A stretch of 64,000 bases of DNA from Valencia hispanica (taxonomy: Eukaryota; Chordata; Actinopteri; Cyprinodontiformes; Valenciidae). The stretch spans positions 20,760,001 to 20,824,000 of the forward strand of contig OY747705.1 of assembly GCA_963556495.2 (NCBI GenBank), read 5' to 3'. Of this stretch, positions 56,131 to 64,000 are shown piece after piece. Positions within the stretch are counted from its first letter, which is position 1. Every line of letters begins with the position of its first letter. The translations under genes were made by a program, and so were the position numbers. The notes beneath the pieces are model-generated. The model had not been told where the DNA came from. It made no database searches and saw nothing but the letters and a program-made list of their open reading frames with translations.

Positions 56131-57214
56131 TATATCCACTGTATTTAGTGTCTACTTTGTTCTTATTTGTCTTACTATTTTGTATTTGAGAGAGGATGTT
56201 AATCTTCTATAGAAATTGCCCACTGATGTGACTTACTAATATCTTGATGAACACTAAAGTTTAAATGAGAGTTTTTGAAAATAGACAAATAGAACCACAT
56301 TATTTGTACAAATTTAGATTCACAGCTAATTCTTGAAGTTAGAATCAGTTTTGTTATGTCATTGATAAAAAAAACAGATTGCAACATTTTAGATTAAGCT
56401 GTGAGTGAAATTGAATTAAATGAGAATTGTCAAGGCCAGATTATTTGATTTGAAATGCTCTGATTTACTTCTTTGTTTTGGTTTGTAATTAAAAAGTCAC
56501 TCTGAGCATATGGTGCTATATCTCTCTCTGTCATGTCTAAGTTCTGCCTTAAAAGATCAAATTTCTAGACAGGCAATCATTCAAAGGGCAAGCCCAGAAA
56601 GATGAGTGGGAGAGAAGAACAGAAAACTGGGCCAAAGGTGGGACAGACGACCTCTTATCTAATGAGTCAGACTTTGCACTCCCTGAGTAATATGTTGACA
56701 TTTTTACTTTTTAGAGGAAGGTGGTTTCCAGGGCTTCAACATATGATCTGACCTGTCTTTGCTAACCACACAGTGATGTGATGAAATACTTTATCCCTTC
56801 ACTGTCACTTCATAATTCAATACAACAAACTGACATTTTCAGTATCTGGCTTGACTTAACTTCAAGAAGCAACCCCATATTTAGTTTGCAGCTCAAGTTG
56901 TTCGCTGTGTAAACTATACATGTTACTGGGTTAAATAAATACAAGTAGATCCATTGCGATCATTTATGTTTCAAGGAATACAAGAGTTGACAGATTAAAC
57001 AATACCTAAAGAACAATAGAATTATACTAAAGACAACATGGAACATAAGCCAGATAAGATCATTTCAGGTCTCCTCGACACCCATCAGCGTCTACATTTA
57101 GATTTTACTGATAAATGTCATTACACTAAGATCATTGCACTGTGAGCATGCAAATAAAAAACATCAATGTTAATGGCATGTTCCTACTTAGTAATAAAAA
57201 AAACTGTTTATTAT

Positions 57215-57720
57215 ATCTTGCAAGAGTGTCCCTTTTCACTTTTTAACATTTATTGATGTTACAACCTCAGACTTCAATGTATTTCATTGAGATTGTATGT
57301 GATAAACTAGCACAAAGTCACACAAAGTGTAAAGCCAAAGTAAATGATGCACAGTATCGACAATTTCACAAATAAAAATCTAAAGAGTGTGGTATGCATT
57401 CATATTTTAAAAAATCCAATAAAAATCTAATGCAAATGACTCAGCTTGTTAGAAAACTGAGTAAAACTGTGTAATTATTTTTGTAAACATACAATTGTTC
57501 TGTGAATTTATCAGAGGTTTGGTAGAAAACATTAGTGAGCACTGTTCACTCTGTCATCTCAAAATAGAAAGGGTATACCACCACTGCAAATCTACCAAGA
57601 CATGGCCATCTACCTAAGCTGACCGGTCAGGTAAGAAAAACATCGATCAGAGAAGCAGCAAAGGGTTCTATGGAAACTCGAGAGGCACTTAAACATTTCT
57701 TAATAACTGGGCAGAGACCA
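57215..57720 (+). mobile_element. Tc1-like transposon 5' half
   Basis: The end 'gcaagagtgtcccttttcactttttaacatt' is followed by 'acaacctcagacttcaatgtatttcattgag', 'gaaaacattagtgagcactgttcactctgtcatc' and 'ctaccaagacatggccatctacctaagctgacc', in the order of a Tc1 left end and transposase start. The frame is broken. Confidence 0.65.
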
Positions 57721-58479
57721 TTGTAGTGAAGGGCTTATATCCCTTCTCCACTGTATAGCAACCCCATTTTCAGTAGGTGAAAGCTACAGCTAGAATGTTT
57801 ACAACCCATTTCAACCCATACGGGGTATCTGCGGTTAACTTTTAAAAGCAAAGTCACAACATGTGTTTTTATGGTGGCTTAAACATCATCAGAATTATAT
57901 TATGTGTTGTTGATTATTGCCTAACCACTTTAAATATTTTTGACAAATGATTTTAGGAAGATGGAGAGAGTCTTAAATTCCAGATGTAAACCCCCATCAG
58001 TTTAACGTGAACAGTATTCATGTCCACAGTCTTGCACAGACGTGATTTTGGGAGAAAGTTTTATGGTTACTGTTGGTACAGGAGACTGTGTAGGATTCAT
58101 TTTTTGATAGTCATTGAACAACGTAGGAATTGATAAGGCAATTGATTAGGAAATTGAATTTTTGAAAATGGTTTCCTAATATTATTTTTTTAAAGTAAAA
58201 ATCTCCAAACCATGTTCAGTGCAATATGTAATGAACTAGTGGACAAATACCACATTTGATAAATTGTCAAAATAATTTGTAATAGCATTTAACAATTTTT
58301 AATGTAAATTAAATGTGAAAAGATTAAAAGATAATCATCAAATATTAATAGAATGTTTTAAGAGGACAAACAGAACAGGTTTAGAATTCAACCTGCAGGA
58401 ATGCAGAGCTGTAGAGTCGTTAGAGACTTGAGACTTTTTTGAGATTTTAGGAAAATCTGAGGTGAAAATCTCCTGGAAG

Positions 58480-58800
58480 CTTCTTCTCCTGTATATGAAC
58501 TATCAGCACCGGCACCCTCAGAGGTTTGTGTTCTCTGCCTCTTACTCTTCTCCCAACACAAATGATTGCACCTCAGCAGACCTGTGGATGGAACTCACAA
58601 GGTTTGTTGAAGACACTGTCATTGGTCTGATCAAGGACGATGATAATTTTGACAGGTGTTGGGTCAGCTGATCCATTGGTGTGGGCTTAGCCCACTCAAG
58701 ACAGTGGAGATCAGGGTAGAGCAGGGTAGAGATTACACCCTCCACACGCACTCCCCTCATCATCCCCAACAACCCTTTGTCTACTGCGGATCACATCATA
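58480..58800 (+). mobile_element. CR1/L2-type (Rex1-like) reverse transcriptase relic
   Basis: The translated plus strand has TNDCTS, then FVEDTVIGLIKDDD where the family shows a FADDTTVIGLI-type motif C. It is followed by out-of-frame pieces resembling LKTVE and PLTILN...VEHF. It is short and decayed. Confidence 0.5.
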
Positions 58801-58999
58801 TTCTACGGATCTACCTTTCCCAATAAACTGGTCAGTATTGATTGAGTAAGGATGAAGGATAATACTAGAAGAAAACCAGTCAGGGGCAGCACAAGATTTG
58901 AGACAAATCCAGAGGTTCACATTCTAGCAGCAAAGCAAAATGGAATGGTTTATGAAAGCATAATCATTTGTTGGTGTTTCATACCGAACAAATTGGTGT

Positions 59000-61030
59000 C
59001 TGTACTTTTCCAAAGCACTGTAGTCACCCCGTAATAACTCTAGAAAATCTACTCAGAGGAAAAAACCTAAATGTGTTTGCTAATTGGACTCCTTTACTTC
59101 TAACCGAAACATCCAATTCCTTTCCACTCACTTGTTAACATTGCAGATGCCTTCAAATACACCACAAAAACGTTAATTATAGCAAACAGATAGGGAGCAT
59201 CATCAGCTATTCCAGACATACAGCAAACAAAACACTTTGATTTCCACAACAGACTCTGTTCACCATGTCCTGCTGTCGTACGTGTTACCCAAGAGCCAGG
59301 AGTGAATATTTCCAGTTTTCAGAACAAACCTCCAGCAGAGAGTCTCCTGCTGGGAAGCAGATGTGTGAACTGCAACTCCAGAGCATGTCTGGATTTAATT
59401 CCTGGCACATTTACAAAAAAAATCTCAAGTGTTTTTCTGTGATTATTTCGTATGTAATTGTTGTTGTGACACACATTTAAACGAAAAAGAGAAAGCTGCA
59501 TTTCAATTCACAAAAAGTTGATCAATTAGCAAATATTGAGAGATTTTTAATTACTTTTTTCACAGCCTTGAGACAATGTTCAACCAAGACAGAAGGAAGT
59601 TTGTTTATTGTCAATACACAATTTCATCACATCTCATCCACATAATGTAAAGAGGCTGTTCTTAGGTCTGGGAAACAATGGACCCAACGTGGAACTGTTA
59701 AAAAGATAACTGAATCAAACCTTTAGACCAAAGAACTGGGGGGGGGGGGGGGGGGTTGCCTTTTGGGGAGGGAACTAAACACTTTGGCCCTCATACAAGG
59801 TCAGATGAGATATCAGGACATGGTTTGTTCAGTGTATCCAAAGGGATTAGGAATACTTCAGTTTCTGATCATTATTTTTTTTTCTTATTGTTAATCTTCA
59901 TTTTGCAGGTAGCATTGACATACAAGTGGGCACAGATGAAGAAATTTCCCTTTTCTGCTTCAAGGTGATGGATAAATTTTCTCACATCTCAAGGTTTTAA
60001 TTCCTTCCTCCATTGTCATTTCTATTTTTTTTTCTTGGATAATGTTCAAAACCACTTTGCTTCAAATGCTCTCCAAACACATGAGGATTTTATTTTTTAG
60101 ACTATTCGCACAGAGTAAACAATACTTCAGTTTAAACCACTGTGATACAAAGTGATAAGCAATTATTGTGCTGGCTGACTTGTTCTTTCTCTGTCTGTGG
60201 TCTCCCTCTTGTGTTTTTCTCTGTCCCGCTTGGTCTTTAATCAGGGTGAAAGTCTCTCCATCAACTGCTTTGCTAATCAGTACCCCGAGCCATCACTTTG
60301 ATTACCAAAGTCGTCATGAAGCTGGGAGGGATCCCACTGAGCTCGGAGTCATGGGGGAATGTTGGCGGGCGACCCAATGCCAATCAAAGCGACCCCTAAT
60401 CTTCTTTTTAATCTCCAAATTGACCTTTTTTTGTCATGGTGTAACTGAAATAGATTGGGTGAGGAGGATTTCTGAGCACGGAAAAACTTTAATACTATCC
60501 AAATTGCTGTTTCTGCCACAGAAAGGGAGATGAAACCATTAAGCATGTCTCTCACTTATGTGCTTGTGCTATTTTCATCCCTTCAGTAGTCTGAAAAGTT
60601 TGCAAGTTCAACTTATTTTACTCTCTCTTTAATTGGTCAAGACAAGAGGATACATTCTGCTCACATCATAACAGTTCACATTAGGACATGCAACTTAATC
60701 TCAACTCACGTTTTATTTCATTTATTTATTTCTATTTAAAAAGTAAAGGTTCAAAAACATTTCTTAATTAGGCTTTAGAAGAAGTTTCACTCAACACTAC
60801 AGAAACATTCAAACGATTTTAGAGGAAGCTCTACTGTCAAAGTCAAGATTCCAAATTACAGCCAGCTCTTCTTTACTTAACCCTGCATGGGACCAGATAT
60901 ATCTGTAAATGTCTCATGCTCATCTATCTGACAACACAACCCACCTGAATGCAGTTCAGGTGGTGCAGTCCGTAGCCATGGAGCTTCCCCTGCCCCTCCA
61001 GTTGATCAATGAGACATGCTCCCACCTCAG
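59000..61030. other. Non-coding DNA with an 18-base poly(G) run
   Basis: No gene is supported. A run of 18 G lies at 59738-59755. The rest is AT-rich with short open frames only. Confidence 0.4.
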
Positions 61031-61039
61031 TTGGATCAG

Positions 61040-61092
61040 TTCAGTTCAATTCAATTTCAATTCAAGATTTATTGTCATTGTCACAAAAAAAA
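61040..61092. repeat. CAATT-rich repeat and LINE/hAT-type tail
   Basis: 'cagttcaattcaatttcaattc' followed by 'aagatttattgtcattgtcac' and an A run, a tail pattern common in fish interspersed repeats. The family is not identified. Confidence 0.4.
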
Positions 61093-61229
61093 AAATTATG
61101 TTGGAGTAGCAACACTGTATAGTGTGATGTAACCCAGACTCACCAGACTCACCAGACTCATTGGGCTGCCAATGCTGGCATCAGTAAGCCTTTTGGTCAT
61201 GCATAAGTGGTCAACCTGTGGCGGGAATG

Positions 61230-61830
61230 TGCTACGATCAGGTGTTGTTCACAAAAGATTACGTGATGGCGGGATAAAGGGGTGTGTGGAGGGCTGCCTG
61301 GGCTGTCGCCATGCAGAGTTGCATATGGACAGTAAGAAGGAAGAGTCAGTGGTAAATAGACACAATAGCTTGGACATAACTTGTTTTTTATCCTGGTTGA
61401 AGTCCCGATCCTCAAGTCTTTTTGTCAGCCGCTCCAAAAGGTGGCTGTCCTTCACAGTCCCCGTGAACTGTCTGGCGATCTGGTCTTCAGCTCTAAAGCC
61501 CAGAAGCTCCCAGACCTCTACATCACTCCAGTTTGCCATGTCAGCTAATACAGTTTAGAAATGCTAAATAAACTCCCCATGTTTACTTGCATTTTAAATG
61601 CTCAGCGCACATTCTACACATCAATATGACATCACCCTCTGTCGCGGCAAGGCGTGATCTCTATTCATAAGTCCAGTGTTGTGGCAATATTGGGGTAATA
61701 TTACTATCAAGCATGCTGCCACGAATGCCGCAATATCCTCGCCTCGCTATGCCGCCATGACGCATTCATAAGACACACCGTGCCGGCAATATTACCCTAG
61801 CATGCCACCACTGTGTCTTTTGAGAACGCT
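61230..61830 (-). mobile_element. Harbinger-type element with Myb-like ORF relic
   Basis: The minus strand from 61539 encodes MANWSDVEVWELLGFRAEDQIARQFTGTVKDSHLLERLTKRL, which has the Trp spacing and 'GTVKDS..' block of the Myb/SANT-like DNA-binding protein (ORF1) carried by PIF-Harbinger transposons. The later part loses similarity. The adjoining 61640-61800 holds repeated 'ggcaatatt(g/a)', 'catgc(t/c)gcca' motifs in both orientations, probably a terminal region. No transposase ORF is present. Confidence 0.55.
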
Positions 61831-62778
61831 TATTGTTTCTCCTGTACTCTCCTGTGTTTTATGCTTCTTTTCAGTGTACGCATGCTTATGACAATACTAC
61901 CCAAGCTGCTCAATAACAGCAGAATTTCTCCATGGCTCAATCCAAGCAGGAAAGAGATCTTAATCAGTTCTGATAAGACATTTTCTCAACCACCTAACTG
62001 TACCCTCATCAATGTTATGTTATAAGGTAACATATGTCATGCGTTAACAAGATGTATCATGTTATATGAAAGGTTTGTTGGTCTAACAATATAATTTTTG
62101 TGTTTGCACAATATATTATCACATTAGGGCAATATTTTAATTGTAGAAACGTGTAAAGTTATTTTGTTAAAAAATAATAAATATATTTATATTAACAGAT
62201 ACACTGTACAAAAAAGAAAAAAATTATGTTTTCACTGTCTGACAATGAATAGGATTAATAGATTTTTCCAAAATTAGGTTTGTTAAGGATAATATTTTCT
62301 TTTGCTTAATGCCAGAATAAGACATTTTATTTCTCAAAAATTTAAGTTTAGTAACAATTCCTCAGTATTTGGTAGAATCTCCTAATTTTTATCATTGCTT
62401 TGGGTGTCATTTTTGAGGACCAAACTGACATCTGAACAAAGGAAAATGCATGGTTGAGTGGAGGTTTCATGGGGAAAAAAGGGAAAAACGTAAAGCACAC
62501 AAGGAATCCAAACTCTATATATAAATACTAGGGAGTATAATTACCCCATTGCACACAGATGGGTCTAATTAGCAGAATGAATGTCCGCTATGAGTGGAAC
62601 ATGCAGAGGTAACCAAGGTCAGACTGAGAAAATAGGAGAAAATGGTTGAGAGAACATAGGGAACCAGGGAAGTGAAACAGGACCAGAATAAAAGCAGTAA
62701 CTCACAGTTTTGTGAAGCTGTCTGACCCATAAGCAAGAAATTCTCAGGAGACAAAATAAAATTTAAAAGTTTATTGAA

Positions 62779-62822
62779 AGTTGGAGGAGAATGGTGGAGG
62801 AGAATGGTGGAGAAGAATGGAT
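62779..62822. repeat. Short GGAGGAGAATGGT tandem repeat
   Basis: Three imperfect copies of 'ggaggagaatggt' in direct succession. Confidence 0.7.
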
Positions 62823-63093
62823 CTGGAGCATGAGCTGCTGGGGATCTGCTGTGGAACAGGAGATGGATTTCTGAAATGGAAGATAATGAGCGGTGATCCT
62901 GAGGAGAATATTTAATGATAAATCTGCTTACACTTGATGAGGAAATTCAGGAGGTGTTGTGGGGGTGAGCCAAGGAATGGGTTTAAGCTGAAAGGTGAGT
63001 TTATGCGCAGTAAAAGAATAACTGAGAGTGTCTTACAGGATGTCATAGGAGGATGTGCAGGAGGTTTGGGGGAAGGTGGAACTTGAGGTGGGT

Positions 63094-63300
63094 GAGTTAA
63101 ATCAATCAATCAATCTTTATTTATAAACTGCATTTCGTACAAAATTGCATTAAAACTACCCCACATAAAATCACATTCACATCCCTCCCCCACAGAATAA
63201 AAAGCATGATCACAGTTATAACACCCCCCCTCCAAAGCAACTTCTATGCACATACACTTAAAAGCAACAATAAAAAGGATATAGGGTCATCTCCACGCTT

Positions 63301-63351
<51 letters not shown>

Positions 63352-64000
63352 TTTGTCTTTCTTTATTCTTATAATGTTGTTTCCTCCTCTAGTGTATAGT
63401 ATTCATGCTTTGTATTACTGTTTGCCCCACTTGTAAAGTAGTCATACTAAGGCTGAGTAACGGTAAAGGCTAACAGAAGATGGATGAGGTTTGAACTATG
63501 ATGTGTTAAGTAGGCTACAAGAATTCTGACTGATATTTTAAAGATCTAGTCAGCAAGAGAGGAAGCTAGGGAAAGGGAAAGACTTTTAAAGAACTTCAAG
63601 CAAGTATAACTGTATGTAGTATGCATCTCCGCTGTGTTTGTTGAGTTTGTGTCTATATGTGTATTTCAAATACAAAGTAAAAAAAAAAAAAGGATATAGG
63701 GCAGAGTACAGATGAGCCAGGTAAGGAAACGTCATCCGAGGAGCCATCTGCACCAGCAGAAAGACATCAACAGCAGCAATCGAGGCACAGACACAGGGCG
63801 CCCAGTGGAGGCAAGGCCAAGACCCCCACCTCCACCCAAGTGCTACCTAGTGAGCACCCAGGCAGCCACAGGCAGCCACAGCCGACCACCGCTCCCGAGG
63901 CAGAGGGCTCCCACAGAGGAAACACTGGGAGGAAGATTTAAATAATAGGTTAAGATATAAAAATAACTGGGATAATTGTGATAAGATTAAATAGTAAAAC
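63094..64000 (-). mobile_element. L2-like LINE 3' end, interrupted, running off the window
   Basis: Reading inwards from 63094, 'aatcaatcaatcaatctttatttataaa' is the 3' tail (reverse strand), then 'taccccacataaaatcacattcacatccctcccccacag' as in the 27.05-kb copy, and after an interruption (63287-63686) the shared 'gagccatctgcaccagcag', 'gcgcccagtggaggcaaggccaagacccccacctccaccc' blocks to 63940. The 5' side continues beyond the window. Confidence 0.7.
63287..63686 (+). mobile_element. 400-bp poly(A)-tailed insertion of unknown source
   Basis: The 15-bp duplication AAAAAGGATATAGGG is at 63272-63286 and 63687-63701. Between them are 'tcatctccacgc', a (TTTA)n tract (63299-63354), about 315 bp of unique sequence and an A run just before the right duplication. 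This is the signature of LINE-driven retroposition. The body is not any repeat seen elsewhere in the window and has no tRNA promoter boxes I can find. It could be a SINE-like element or a retrocopy of a transcript. Confidence 0.75.

Overview
The window is vertebrate nuclear DNA, most likely from a teleost fish. Two protein-coding genes are recognisable by split exons. The fish call rests on the retroelement mix: an L1/Tx1-type LINE, Rex3-like RTE elements with GATG tails, L2-like LINE 3' ends, an I/Nimb-like LINE with RNase H, many decayed Tc1 copies, and Harbinger, hAT-like and TTAA-type DNA elements. There is no operon-like packing. Most of the sequence is AT-rich and non-coding.

Layout. 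Positions 1-2455 hold the first coding exon of a CELF-family RNA-binding protein gene (best match celf5) on the minus strand; the rest of that gene lies off the left edge. A decayed Rex3 piece and a tRNA-type SINE sit in its first intron. From 2.5 to 46.4 kb there is no host gene I can support. This gap is layered transposons: a Tc1 copy (8.0-8.9 kb), a degenerate ~163-bp tandem array (10.2-11.5 kb), and an 8.1-kb 5'-complete L1-type LINE (11497-19601) flanked by a perfect 80-84 bp target-site duplication. Further right are a 506-bp MITE (22.05 kb), a broken I/Nimb-like LINE on the minus strand (26.06-32.25 kb) interrupted by two opposed L2-like 3' ends, a TTAA-flanked MITE and a probable solo LTR, a Rex3 3' end (32.7-33.5 kb), an L2-like 3' end (33.7-34.5 kb), a second L1 3'-region copy (36.1-36.9 kb), and a Tc1/mariner relic with a nested Harbinger-type MITE (40.7-43.0 kb).

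Positions 46840-55372 hold a complete ten-exon creb3l3 (CREBH) gene on the plus strand: a membrane-anchored bZIP transcription factor predicted at 428 aa. All exon junctions keep phase and use GT/AG. A Rex3 relic lies antisense in intron 3. Downstream (55.4-64 kb) is again repeat sequence: Tc1 relics, a CR1/L2-type reverse transcriptase relic, a Harbinger Myb-like ORF relic, and an L2-like 3' end split by a 400-bp poly(A)-tailed insertion with a 15-bp target-site duplication.

The two host genes are divergent and I see no functional link between them; celf5 would act in RNA processing and creb3l3 in liver/intestinal ER-regulated transcription. All family names come from reading motifs and from memory of the families. 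No database search was run, so boundaries of decayed repeats are approximate.
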